Below, one piece after another: positions 12,526-24,663 of a stretch of DNA of 64,000 nucleotides. Below the pieces are notes generated by a model that searched no databases, had not been told where the DNA came from, and saw only the letters and a program-made list of their open reading frames with translations. The stretch is from the NCBI GenBank assembly GCA_036874045.1, contig JAZBRI010000004.1:4898001-4962000 (forward strand). Reading direction: 5' to 3'. The stretch's first letter is position 1. Each line of letters opens with the position of its first letter. The stretch is from Cymodocea nodosa (Eukaryota > Streptophyta > Magnoliopsida > Alismatales > Cymodoceaceae). A program made the position numbers and the translations under genes.

Positions 12526-13980
12526 TGTGTCAACGCCCGTCTAACTGAATTATGGCAATTGGTTCTTTGCCTTATTATTTTTTTCATATACCTGTGCGAA
12601 CTTGTGACGTTGCGGATATATTATTTTGTATACGTTTTTTAGCTTTCATCTATGGTATGCTCCAATTCCGTTCTCGTTGATGTAGGTCTGGGTTATTTAT
12701 AATTCCTTTTAAATAATTAACTTTTACTATTATTTAATTTAACCAAAAATTTAGTAAGAGAGAAATACTTAACAAGAAAAGATTTATGTGGTACGATTAT
12801 GATTTGGATTGTTTGTAATTAACATTTTTGTGGAAGATTTTTCTCAATCTTATTTATGTTCTCTTTTTGTTTATGGGTTTGTTTGAGATTTAAATTTTGT
12901 TTATGCACATTTTCCATTAAGAATTAAAATAACATGAAATGAATAATGGAAAATGAAGATGACAAGATATAATAGGAAATGTAATATTATTAAAAGAAAT
13001 GATGGAAAAGAAGGTAGTTATAGAAAATAACAAGAAACTAAAAGTTAATAAATTTTTTAAAATTATTATATTTGAAAAGTAATATTTTATATTAAAATTT
13101 CATTAAATATAAATGCAAAATGTGAAATAACATACTTATAATTAACATAAATAAGATTATTTATTATAATCTAAATTTTTTAGAAATACACAACATATTA
13201 CATAAAAATATTATATATTATATGTTACATGTCATCTTTTATTACATAGAGAATATAATCTATTCACACATTTTATTAACTACTTACTTTTTTTGTTTAA
13301 CATTCATTTCATTAGTATAACATATTTCCTTTTTTTCAATAGCAATAAAAGCTTTATCAAGATCATCGATATTCATTTTAACTAATTTATTTATAAAATT
13401 TTGAAGTAAATATTCTCACTCACTGTTATTTATTTAACATATTATTTATGTTATATTAGAATATGTTAACATATTATTTAATGTTATTAAGTTATGTTGG
13501 AATAATGCCACTTATTTAATGTATTATTAAGTTGAGCTGAAATATATTAACATATTATTTATTCTTGTAGCGGTAACATTATTATACTTTAATGTATTAT
13601 AATCTAGTATCAATTTTCAACGTTATTATTTATTTTAATCTATTATAATTATAATATGTTATTTATTATTATAAATACAATTACTATATTTTAATTTATT
13701 TATTATATTATAAATTATTATCATTTTCTATCATTTCTAAGAAGATAAGGTTAAAAAAATAACAAGAAATATTTTCTTTAATACAAGAGAAAACGTTGAG
13801 AAATTATATTTCTCTATTTTTAAAGACAAATACAAAAAAAAGAAAGAATTTTTTATTTCATTATTTCCTTTCACCCTATTTCCCTCGTCCCCTGACTACA
13901 TAAATTCCTTAAAGACTGAATCTATCACATGTAGTGAAAGTGAAACCATGGATGATTAATTATTTTTACCCGGGCCGAAA
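12526..13980. other. AT-rich intergenic DNA
   Basis: Very AT-rich sequence with many short direct repetitions such as ATATTATTTA units. I see no gene in it. Confidence 0.5.
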
Positions 13981-14545
13981 TGGTTGAGCACATTAGGCCC
14001 GCCTGTTCTCGTTGAGATGGGCCACCGCCGTCGCCACGGACGTGGCCGCCCCAGTAGACGGCTCATCTCCGCCACCGTCACCTTCTTCTCGGCGTCCTCC
14101 GTTGGCCTCCGTTGTCGCCACCTTGTCCAACGGTAGCCTTGCAGTAGCGTCCTGTTTATTCGAGAAGATTTCGATTCGCCTAATCAGACCACTTTCGGAC
14201 TATGCATTAGCTTTAACGTATTATCGATGTAAATGCACCTCAATTGGCGAGTTCAGTAGTATTCTTTTACAACGATGCGTACGTCGGCCTCGGCAGCAGA
14301 TTGGCAACACCCACGGGAACGGTGACGTTCGACCCCGTCATCCGCCGCTCGGATGGCCGCAGCGTCACTCTGCTCTACAGGCCTGTCGTCAGGAGCTAGC
14401 CATGGCCGTTGCCTTCAACGCTTCTCGCCTATATATATGGCTGGTCAGGCGTTCTTCGTTCCTTCTCGCCGACGAGGGCAGGAGGACTTAACCGGAGCGT
14501 CCACCTCATCATATTCACGCCTGCAATCCAGAGAAGCACACAATT
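13980..14545 (+). pseudogene. GC-rich decayed coding-like remnant, unidentified
   Basis: A GC-rich island in an AT-rich spacer. Its reading frame can be followed only in pieces: one frame gives FGLCISFNVLS, another gives VVFFYNDAYVGLG and FDPVIRRSDGRSVTLLYR and then stops. The order of FNV and FFYNDAYVG pieces loosely resembles the LEA2 domain of NDR1/HIN1-like proteins, but the match is too weak to assign. The uninterrupted 159-codon frame at 14012-14491 mixes low-complexity Pro/Ser/Ala with no domain and is probably chance. Confidence 0.3.
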
Positions 14546-16000
14546 AAATGCTCATGTGTAAGCAAATAACATGACATGACACATGACGTCAACCAAGTTG
14601 CGTGCTTGAATTATAATTAACTTAATAAGTGGACGGTTTAATTAATCGAACAGTTCAAACCTGACCGGCAACAAATTGTGAGGCGTCTGACACCTGCCTG
14701 ACTGCGCAGGTGTAGAACTAATATTTTTTATCATAAAAAATTTATAAGATTAAAAAAAGATTAATACAGCATGTGTCTGGATGTCGTAGATTCACGTCAA
14801 ATAAAATCACATGCCTGAGTGCACCGAAGGACCTTTCCCCTCGCAAGCAGTAACATCGATGGATGATGTAAAGCATGGGGTTGGGCCTAAAGCGTCTGGT
14901 AGCTGCTACACTGATTTTTTTTTATTTAGGTATATATCATCATAAATACTGGAATTTTTTTAGATGGAATGATGATTCGTTCGCAATAAACGTGACGTGG
15001 TACGTGATACAATCATACATTTTTATAATCACCCGTTATATATCAATCACCTGAGTCGCCTTGTATTTTTGCTGCAAGAATTTCTGAGCTGAAAACCTCA
15101 ACTTCTAGAAGAATATGAGGTTCTTTAAACAGTATATTTTACACGATACCTTTTTAAAATATTTCTGAGTTACAGAATTTTTATGTTTTCCATTTGAAAC
15201 AGAATCATCTTTATTTTTTTTGACAAAGGAAATAATTTCACATTTAAAAAAGTAAAGTTGGGAAAGAATTCTCTACTCAGAGAAAACTAAATTTAAATTA
15301 GTTATTCATATTTCAACATGTTATCGACGAATAGGATAAAACCCATGACGGCTATTTTAAGCTAGTACATACATCCCTTTCAAAAGTTGGAACTCAAGTT
15401 CATATCATGCTACCACGATTACCCTAGTTCACATATTTGGTCGATGTGGGGGAGGAGTTTTATCCAAATTCAAACACACGTTGTCTGATTGACTTATTTA
15501 AAATAGCATATTTTTAAAAAAATTATGTTTTATAAAAGTTAAAGTAAAACACCCTATATGATAAGCTTTTTCTTCCAAAAAGCTGAAATAAAATAGTCTA
15601 CAATACCAATACATCCATTCCCAACTTTTCGAAAAACACATCTTTTTGAAATATAGATACAATACCAATACAGATATCATTAATTAATCATCGTGTAAAC
15701 AAAAACAAATCTAAACATCGCAACAAAGACAAAAAAAAAATCCGTTATTGGCATTAGCAACAGTAGAGACAAAACCACATCAAATATATTAGCCCAACTA
15801 AATTCAAAATTAATAATTGAATCACAATTCAAACTCGTTCAATTAGGATTATCTACAAGACGACTGCATATTGATCTAAAAAAACAGAAACTTCCTCAAA
15901 ACTGGATGCTTTCGAATATCCGTCCAGTCCGCCCTGCTAAAACTACATGACGAATTACAATTAACAACTAAAATCTATAACAAAATAGAGCACTCAAGCA
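14546..16000. other. Intergenic spacer 3' of Cullin-3
   Basis: AT-rich spacer without recognisable genes. The part next to 16266 should contain the Cullin-3 3' UTR on the minus strand. Confidence 0.45.
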
Positions 16001-16265
16001 TCTAATTAATGATTCGGCCACCACCAAGTTGCCATTTCACGTAGTCCACCTGAATCGAAAGAGTAAATCTTTCAATTCTAATGGGACCTTTTTGCAACAG
16101 ATTGTCAACCAAAAGCACAAGACTCAAAAGAGAAGGCAACAAAATCCAGAGACCCACGGAAATATCAACATATGAAGTATAACAGGCATGTGGCAAAATG
16201 CTTACCTGTCGCATACAAATGGGGCGTTGAGGCCTCAATCTTTCTGGTAGTAGAAACTTTAATGT

Positions 16266-19200
16266 TCAAGCAAGGTATCTATATAATTTTCTATCTACTT
16301 TGTCTCTCTCTAAGAACTCCCTTTCTATGAGAGATTCAATTCTCTTTTTTATCACAACAGGGTTTGGCAAGAAACGGGACTGCAATTGCTTCGTAACTTC
16401 AGTCACAATGTTGTTGTGATCCAAGACACGCCTAGATTTCATGATCCTTACAATGGCAGCCTCTATCTGAGGCTTCCTATCTTCTTCCACCCTTTGACGT
16501 GTCTCTAGATTCTCTGGTTCAGACTCCTTTTGTGCTACCACTGTACCTATCTTCACCTTGTAGAACTTGCTCGTAAACTTATCGTTGAAATAAAAAGTGT
16601 CATCTTCGGCTATATCTTTACTCATAGGACACTTGCAAAGGACATTTTTACCCTTGACCAAAGCAAGGGATTGAAGACACCTTTTGAGGTCCACTATTGG
16701 TATTTCCGTGGCCTGTTCAATTTCTTTGTAAGTCAAGTGGTCTGATGAATTGAACAGCATAAGAATGCACATCTGGTATGTTGACACAATGAGCTCATGC
16801 TTTTGACTGTTTCTAAAAGTTGCTCTTAGATCAGCTGAGCCCATATTTGTTTGCCAGGTCAATTTCCGGCCAGTATGAGTGCCAAGATAATATGTCCTAA
16901 ACTTCTCACAAACACCAAGAATCTCAGCTGGCAGATTACAGGCAGTACTTACTGGAGTTGGCCAAAATCCGGTTGTTAATACTTGAACAGATAGGGTGGG
17001 TCCATCTCCTGCGTCAGAAGATTGATTGGCATAGAAACCTTGCATAGTATCTTGAGAGGTCCTCATGTCAGTGAACATGCCTTCCAGTTTAGAAGTAAAT
17101 TGGTAACCACATTCGGTTTTGAGTTTAACTATCAGACTCCGTTCTGCATCATCTGAAAGTGTTTTCCCAGATAGAAGACGTTTTGCTAAGTGCTGCTTAT
17201 AGTACTTCTCGAACATATCTTTCTCTTGCAAATATCTGAATAACATCATTACCTTGTCAAGGACAACTTCAACATCTTCTTCAGTTGCATCTTTGAGGCC
17301 TTTCCGAAGTTTATCATCAACATACAAAGAAATACACTCTGGCGACCTGTTATTTAAATTTATGAAATATTCAAACGAGGAGTTCAGAGCCTTCTGGAAA
17401 GTCTTGTCACTGTTGAATGCCTGGTTAATAATCATGTCATGTTTATCTCTTGCATCCAAAAGATGCTGAACAAAGTCCACTGGATCTCTTACCCTCTCTG
17501 GGTCAGTGACCAACTGCTTCCCAGTTTCTCGAAGATGAGAAGTCATAACGTCTCTAATGTTGGTTAGTCCTTCGGGAACTCGACAAAACAGGCTGTACAT
17601 CCTACTTATATCTTCATACTTATCATACGTTAACATATTCACAATGCCAGAATTCTCCATGTGAACCAGTCTCTGCATGTGGTTTGTAACCATTTCCTTC
17701 TCCACTACATTAGCAATTTTTGGTTCACTTGTTGGACTTAGATAATGAGATACCCTATCCATCTCTTCATTAAGCCGCCTCTCAGCTTTCTTCAAATATT
17801 CTCCACAATCACAAATTTCAATTAACTGCTGGGACTCACCGCTATAAAAGCTTGCTGAAGCCTCTAGGAAATGCTTTTCAAAATCATCTTGGTACACGAA
17901 AGCACCCAGTTCTGATAGCATTTTTGTTACATTTCTCATTAGCCCTCGATTAATAACATCACCTGTCCTCTCTCTATGTATTAAATCAAGAAGAGTATTC
18001 AACAACCTTGTCTTAATATTGGGTGAATGGATAACATGATCCCTCCACAGATTCAACCCTAGCTCATGAACAGGGGTCTTGTGTGCAATATTAACAAAAG
18101 TCCTGTCCATATACATTAATATATCTCTGATCATCTGCAATGCCTTGTTGTGTTCCTCCCACTTTCTGTTAAGCACCTCTAACAACAGAATTCCCTGTGC
18201 AGCTTCTATAGACTTCGCTATTTCTTTCAAGTGCTGTGTCATTGTCCTTACAAGTCCAGAATACAGTTTTTCTCCGTATTTGTGCAGCACCAAATGATAT
18301 GCATTTCTAAAATAAGGATTTAAACATTAGATATACAAGCGAAACGTATGAAATTACATGTAAAAAGAAAAAAAAATAGAAAATACAATATGCCAATGGG
18401 ATGTGAATGATAAAAGAACTGTTTGGAACTGTCACTGGGAAAAACGAAAAATAAAGTTATGAGGAATTTAGGAAATGAATTAAACAGTAGGTTATCTAGC
18501 CATAAGGGAGAAATGCAACATATGAATTTCTAGATACATTTCAGAACCTATTTTTAAGGTCCACAGATCATGATATATGAGAAACCATGGTTATTAAGGT
18601 GGGGGACCTAGGTGAAATTTGGTTATGCCTTGGAGGCTCACCTTACCCTTTTTTAATAAAAAAATAAATATATTTTTTGATGTTATACTACTGAAATGTG
18701 AATAATTATTGAAATATATAATTACATGTATTATTAAAAATACATACTGATATTATTACGCTTCATAGATTGATGTTATCTTAGCATCATTTTGCCAACT
18801 GAACACAAGTGTCTTTCATTAAATACAAATCAGACATACTTGAGCAGTGTAAATATTTTAAGGTTTGACGTTGGATGATCTCAGCTATCCAATACAAAAA
18901 AATAAAACTCCCTCCTTTGATACCCCTGGTCTGTCATCTACATCTTTGTGATGTTAAAAGATAAATGATATATGTGATTTTTAACAAGACGTAGATATAT
19001 GCATGCACTAATAGACAGACACTGTTAATTTAGGACCGTATGCAAATCATTTTTTACTTTATCTTGAATGCTTAAATTTGAATCCAATTTTTTATTTTAT
19101 TTAGGGTTAGAATGGTTGGGTTTGAGTCAATTTTTTTATTTTATTTGGGAGAGAACCAGGAACTGAAGCAGAACCAACCGGCTTTCAATTGGATCAGATC

Positions 19201-19991
19201 AGTTTGTTTCTAAACTCAAACAGTTCGATTCAGTTCTAATTTCTATGAACCAATAAATATGGTTTAGTTCATGGTTCATGCTAGAACGAAACTGTGAGCA
19301 CCACTGCTAAAAGAAAAGGCATGTTAACGACATATTCCTGTTGAGTTTTAATTCATCCATTTTTATGGGAGCAAGTGCCAGAAGACAGTTTTACAATAAA
19401 AGCTTATGAATTTTGTTCTACACACAAGACAAGGTTAAAAATCATAGGGAACACAAGTTGGAAAGGAAGACACCGAGTACATGCCAATTTTGATGAGAAT
19501 GCAAAATGCCACCTAAAAATCAGTCGATGCAAAGGCCGCATTCATTACATTATGATCCTCGTGCAGCAACCAGACTACAGAACAAGTGGAACAATAAGGA
19601 AAGAATGATCGAAACATTATTCTACAGAAAGTGTGCTACGTATGCAACAGGCACGGCAACATCTACACCAAGGAAAAAATGTAAAGATCAAAACTCGGGT
19701 GAAATCGCCACAAATCGAAAAGATGCTAGCGACCCATCCATCCACCGAGAAGAAGCAAATCGAAGCAAAGAAGATACAAATATCAAGCAAATCAGACACG
19801 CATGAATAGCCGATCGTCGTCTCCCACCTGTAAAGCTCCTCGAAGCTGAGGCCGCTGGCATTGTGGTTGTAAATCTCGTGGATGGCGTTCTCGAGGATCA
19901 TCCACGCTTTGTCTGCGTAGTTTGGATCGGGTTCCACCCTCTGCTTGAACGGCTCGATCGTATAGGTCCTCTTCTTCTGCGTTTCGCTCAT
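16266..19991 (-). CDS. CUL3: Cullin-3, scaffold of CRL3 (BTB) ubiquitin ligases
   Basis: Two exons on the minus strand: 19991-19828 and 18306-16266. The intron (1.5 kb) splits the Arg codon of ELYR-NAYHLVLH in phase 2. The product has 734 residues, the usual plant CUL3 length (about 732). The N-terminus MSETQKKRTYTIEPFKQRV is typical of the family. Cullin repeats fill about the first 360 residues and would bind BTB adaptors. The cullin-homology domain follows, with KDMFEKYYKQHLAKRLL and a GFWP motif, and binds the RBX1 RING subunit. The C-terminal winged helix holds IVRIMKSRR; Lys678, 56 residues from the end, is the expected NEDD8 site. The gene is head to head with the PYE-like gene. CUL3A and CUL3B cannot be told apart here. 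Confidence 0.97.
18585..18670. repeat. Dispersed repeat copy in Cullin-3 intron
   Basis: A CATGGTTATTAAGGTGGGGG start, then a GC-rich AGGC/CTAGG-containing segment, then very AT-rich DNA. The same layout occurs at 43275-43360 in the PRAF intron. It is probably the end of a non-autonomous DNA transposon of unknown family. Confidence 0.4.
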
Positions 19992-20059
19992 CTCTTCCTT
20001 TCCTTCCTACCTATCTTCTTCTTAGATCTGCCACCACCGCGAAAACCACAGGACCCGTC

Positions 20060-20840
20060 GCCGGGAGACGAATGATATGGTCGAGACAATGATGGCCGGC
20101 AAGGAGATCGGCTAGGGTTTGCGCGGGAAGGGAAGAATCGCGGAGAGTCTGTTAGGTTTCATCAACCTTTGGGTTGAGCTGGTCTCCGATACACCGTTGA
20201 GTTCTGAAAACTGAAATATTAAATATTGATCGATCGACCCGATATTTTTTCTTAAAATATATATATATTTATATAAATTTGAGAAATAATTGTTTAACTT
20301 TAAGCATAAAAAAGACAAGATGAATGCAAGAGAAATTAATGGAAAATGTGAAAGAGCATAAAGAAAAAAGAGAGAAGAATACAATAAAGGTAAAACCCGT
20401 AAAAAAGAATATATTGTTTATATAAAATATTTCATATATGAGGTTATTGGGGTTGAGAGTAATGACATTGAATGATACCATCCATTTTATACTTGGAGTG
20501 CAGGTGAGGAAAAGAATAATTAAAGGCCTCATTTTATTTTTCCATTTTATTAACAATGATAACGAACTCATAATATCAACGCCAAAACAATTTAGATTCA
20601 ACTAACTAAAGCGATTTTTTCGCTGGCTTTGCAAGATGTCAGATGCATGAAAGATATATCTAAAACTAATATTTCTTTCACTACGACGAGAACAGATAAT
20701 GATTAATCCTTCGTGTTTTCTCTCATATCCCCCTCGTATGCTGTAAATTTCAATTGTTGAGAAAAATAATGTTGATTCAAATCGAAGAGAAAATATCACT
20801 TCAGTTATAGTATTTTTTTTAAACGTAAGAAAGATGGTTG
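20060..20840. promoter_or_regulatory. Divergent intergenic region, Cullin-3 / PYE-like bHLH
   Basis: About 0.8 kb separates the Cullin-3 5' end (minus strand) from the first, non-coding exon of the bHLH gene (plus strand). It is AT-rich with a TATATATATTTATATAAA stretch near 20260 and holds no other gene. Promoter elements for both genes should lie here. Confidence 0.5.
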
Positions 20841-20841
20841 C

Positions 20842-20847
20842 CACGTG
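20842..20847. promoter_or_regulatory. G-box (CACGTG) at the PYE-like gene 5' end
   Basis: CACGTG is a palindromic binding site for bHLH and bZIP factors. It lies near the predicted transcription start of the bHLH gene, just before a run of 15 C at 20862-20876. Autoregulation or control by related bHLH factors is possible but is inference. Confidence 0.45.
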
Positions 20848-21483
20848 CTTCCGCGCCGCCACCCCCCCCCCCCCCCAAATTCCCCTTCCCCTTGGCCGTC
20901 TCTTCCGACTACGCCGTGTGCTCCTCGCCCGCCAACCCCAGCAAATCGGCACCTTCACGGGCGCTCCGACGAGGTGAGTCGCTCCAGAGATGGTCAACGG
21001 AGGTATTGGCCTTTTTTTTTCGAAAAAAAAAGAAATCTGTTCTCCGATTTGTGCTCGTGGTTTGCTTTTCCTTATTTCACTTTTGCGTGATTGAATTTTT
21101 TGAGATGATGAGATCGAATTGTGGTGGTTCGAGGTTGAAGGGAAAAGTTTTTCTTTTTTTTCGATTGTGGGATGGGACTTATGCTTATATCCTCTCATCT
21201 TATGTAATTTTGCCGATCACTGAAAGAGATAGAGGCAAAATAGCATCATCGGATGTAAATTAATCATGTTGACAGTTTGTACGCTTCTTTCCTCATGCCT
21301 ATCGAGAATCTTTGTTTGTGTTTGATAGTCATCTCTCCTGTTGGCAAGTGTACCCAAGTTAGCTTTGTAGAATTCGTTTACTTTCCTTATTTGATAAGTG
21401 AAATATTTTCTCCTGATCTTATCGAATATTTGCAGGGAAAGTTGAGACGGTATTGGAGAGGATTTTCTTCATTGAAGTTTTGC

Positions 21484-21528
21484 ATGCTTTGGTCTGTCAC
21501 CAATTTTAGACACCGATTGGTGCTGTAG
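21484..21528 (+). promoter_or_regulatory. 14-codon upstream ORF in the PYE-like 5' leader
   Basis: Within the second leader exon (from 21436, after TTTGCAG), ATG at 21484 opens MLWSVTNFRHRLVL followed by TAG, ending 44 nt before the main start. It is the only ATG I see in this leader exon before the main one. Its start context is weak (T at -3), so leaky scanning is expected. Confidence 0.55.
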
Positions 21529-21572
21529 GAGTGGGCATATCGAACTCAAACATTTTCTTCGAGCTTCCTTTT

Positions 21573-24326
21573 ATGGCCGGCGAATCCAGTGTGGTGGCTG
21601 GAAAGCCAATAGGCAGGTCTGAAGCTAAAAATTAATGGCGGTAACTTATCTTACTCCTATTGTGTTGGGGCCAGTAAGCAATGTTACAGGCTTGTTTACC
21701 CGGTTTGGTTCATTAGAAATGTAATCGACACAAAACATATCCATTCTGAGTAAATATCAACGGGCTAGTTTTCGTGATCTATTGCTACAATAATCGTGCA
21801 TTAGAGAAAATAAAAAATGAGGACAATACTTGTATAAAGATGGGTATCTCCAGATTTTAACAATTGATCTTGAGTTTGATATTCACATATCAACTTTGTA
21901 TTCGGGGTCTAAACTTGTAAATGGGTCAAATATTGTACACATCAATCTAATCTAAAAAGGAAAATACTTATCGGAACCAAAGACGGCTATGAGTGAGAGA
22001 GAGCTTGGAAATTCAGAATAGTTCTACATTGGACAAAATAAGAATAGCACTCCATTGCTACAAAGATGAATATTTTCACTTATTGACAATTGATTTATGT
22101 TTAATGTCTACATTTTAACTTTTGTCATTTGTAGGTCAATGCCTTTGTTTGTTATAATTGTTTTTTGACATCTTATTGGTCTATGTAATGCAGGTCCTCC
22201 ACCGAGGAAAATGAACTCAAAGTTTCAAAGAAATTTCATAAATCACAAAGGGAGAAATCCAAACGTGAAAACCTGAATGAGCTCTTTCATGAGTTAGGTA
22301 ACACACTTGGTATGTTGCTCCAACATCTTTTAATTTATTTAATATAGTATTTATACTGAAATTCAATAAGGATGTTATGTATTATAAGCCATAATCGGTA
22401 GAAGCTTAGTTGTTTCCATTGTTTAGAAATTGGTGGTGGCTCCGCTAGTTCATCATGTATGGCTTGTGTTACACAAACTCAAGATTTGATTGCTTGTTTT
22501 CAAATTATTTTGCTAACTGTGGTAAATGTAACCTATCATTTACGAACAAAATACTCAAAATACACTATAATTTGTTTTTTCTTTGATCTTGTGCAGAACC
22601 AACAAGACAAAACAATGGAAAAGCTTCTATATTAAGTGATGCATCTAAAATACTAAGAGATCTGGCGTCCCAAGTTGAATCACTTAGAAAGGAAAATGCT
22701 ACTCTATTTACAGAAACACGATATGTAAGTGCCTTGACAAGAAAAAAAGATTTTAGAACATTGTTTTTTGAGTTGCTTGGCTGTAATTACTTTCTCGTTA
22801 AATAAGTAAAGTGTGTTTCTTGAGTAATTAATTTTATAATCTAGTGACCTGTGACTGAGTAATAGTTGCGATTATTAAGAAATATTTCATTAAACTATAT
22901 TACATGCAATTAAAATAGAATTTGATTTGCTCTGGTAGTTTTGATAATTGTGGTGTTTGTATACATGAAAATATATTTGTAATTTTGTGTCTATTTGTTA
23001 TTGATTTATATCATTTTTTGCAAAACCTCCATCCAAACACCTTTTAAATATATTTATTCCTCAATCCATATATAACCATTCTCCATTTTTGAAGGCATTG
23101 TCTTTTGTTTTTATCTAATACTCCACCTCTTTGAAGTGGTTTCTCTTTTCGCATACAGTGCAAAAATTATAACCTGAAGCTGTAAATTCCTTGAGATTTA
23201 CCTTGACTTGCTTTACCTGAGTAATCTATGATGCAAATCCTTTTTCATACCATTTTAATTGTTTTATGATACTTACTATTGTTATTTGTCATGTTAGGGA
23301 GTTTCCATATAGCCTAAGAGACACGCAGAAAGTTTGTAATTTTAACGTTTATTTAGGAATTACATTTGACTCGTCCCTTTTTGGGAACCATAACTATTTT
23401 TTCCTGCAATATTTGATACATTGAAACTCAATTGTTTAAATCTAGGCACTTGACGCTTAATTTAGTTGGACTCTTTAAGCAAATGATATTTTCTGGTTTT
23501 GAGTTGTTTTAGATTCTGGAGCTTCAATTGTTTTCTTACATCATAAAAGTTATCATGACATCCAATATTCTGTTTAGGCCCAAAGATTAGGTCCAAAAAT
23601 TAGTTACCATCCAAGAGTAAGATTTATTAAACTTTGGATCTAATTTGTACTGAATGAATGATAACTGCCCATTGGACACTCAGATTCATGAAGCATTATG
23701 GTAGAATTTGATTGTTATTATAGAGACACGTAAAATTTTAGGGTTGCATAGAAAATAATGGTTTTATTCATTCAAAAACCATACATGAATCCAACGAACT
23801 GTTGGAAATATGGAGAATAGGTTGGGCCTAATAGAAATCAAGATTATCGGTTCACCAAACAGATAAAGGTAACGGTCCATTTGTGTAAGTCCTAATATGA
23901 TGGGCACTCTCCCTTCATAGCATGTATATGATTTGCATTTGATTACTCTTTATACACATTAATCTATAGGTCTCAGTGGAGAAAAGTGAGCTTAAAGATG
24001 AGACCGTCATCCTTGGAGATGAGGTAAAGAAGCTTCAAAACGAGTTATTAGAGAGGACACAATCAAACTCTTCCAGGTGTGGAAATTCAAGTGAGACTAC
24101 AATGTCTTTGCCACAGACTGCAACATCTGCAGTACCACTTGAGCAGGCAACCGTGCCGCCTGTAGTTGGGCCAGTTTATGTAATCCCCTTCGCACAAGAT
24201 CTCCGATCTTATCCAGACTCGTCTCCTCAGGTGAGAAGACCCCATGCTAGGTATCCAACACCTTCTGATTCTTGGCCGTCCCAATCAGCAGAAAATGGTA
24301 GTTTCAAGAACACAATACGACAATAA
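21573..24326 (+). CDS. PYE: POPEYE/IRO3-like bHLH transcription factor (bHLH47 type)
   Basis: Four coding exons: 21573-21616, 22194-22309, 22597-22724, 23970-24326, all GT-AG and in phase, giving 214 residues. A non-coding first exon probably ends at 20973 (GACGAG|GTGAGT) and is spliced to 21436. The bHLH covers about residues 24-80: basic segment HKSQREKSKRENLNELF, with the E-box-contacting Glu35 and Arg39 kept, then LEPTRQNNGKASIL and DLASQVESLRKENATL. A leucine-zipper-like helix follows (EKSELKDETVILGDEVKKLQ). The C-terminal RRPHARYPTPSDSWPSQ is a hallmark of this subgroup. PYE and rice IRO3 are nuclear regulators of iron homeostasis, mostly negative for storage and transport genes. An AATAAA poly-A signal lies at 24658-24663. 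Confidence 0.92.
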
Positions 24327-24663
24327 TGGCACCAGCAGCACCACTACGACTAACTGCAGAAAAGGAGAAGACTCTTCATCACCCCGAGAATGGAGGCTTT
24401 TGTAAGGGCATGGAAGCGGCTAGATATATGCACGGGTCTATGAGGATATCCGGCTACAGGGAATTATGGTACAGGATGGTTAAGAATTTATGAGTTTGTG
24501 GGAGCCTTCCCTTCTTTTGACTGTTCGTCTCGATTGTATCCTCTGTAAATATGGTGTATTTCAGCTTGCTAATTACTTTGTAGTTCCATCGCACCATAGC
24601 CTTGTCTAAAACTGCCAATGTTAGACGTTTCCTTCGTCCTTTGTTTATTGGACGTGAAATAAA

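Noticed and set aside
12239..12642. Overlapping open frames rich in Tyr and Ile
   Set aside because: They are products of the TA/CA low-complexity tract.
14012..14491. 159-codon open frame in the GC-rich patch
   Set aside because: The sequence is low-complexity at the start and has no domain. Other frames look more protein-like, so this frame is probably chance in GC-rich DNA.
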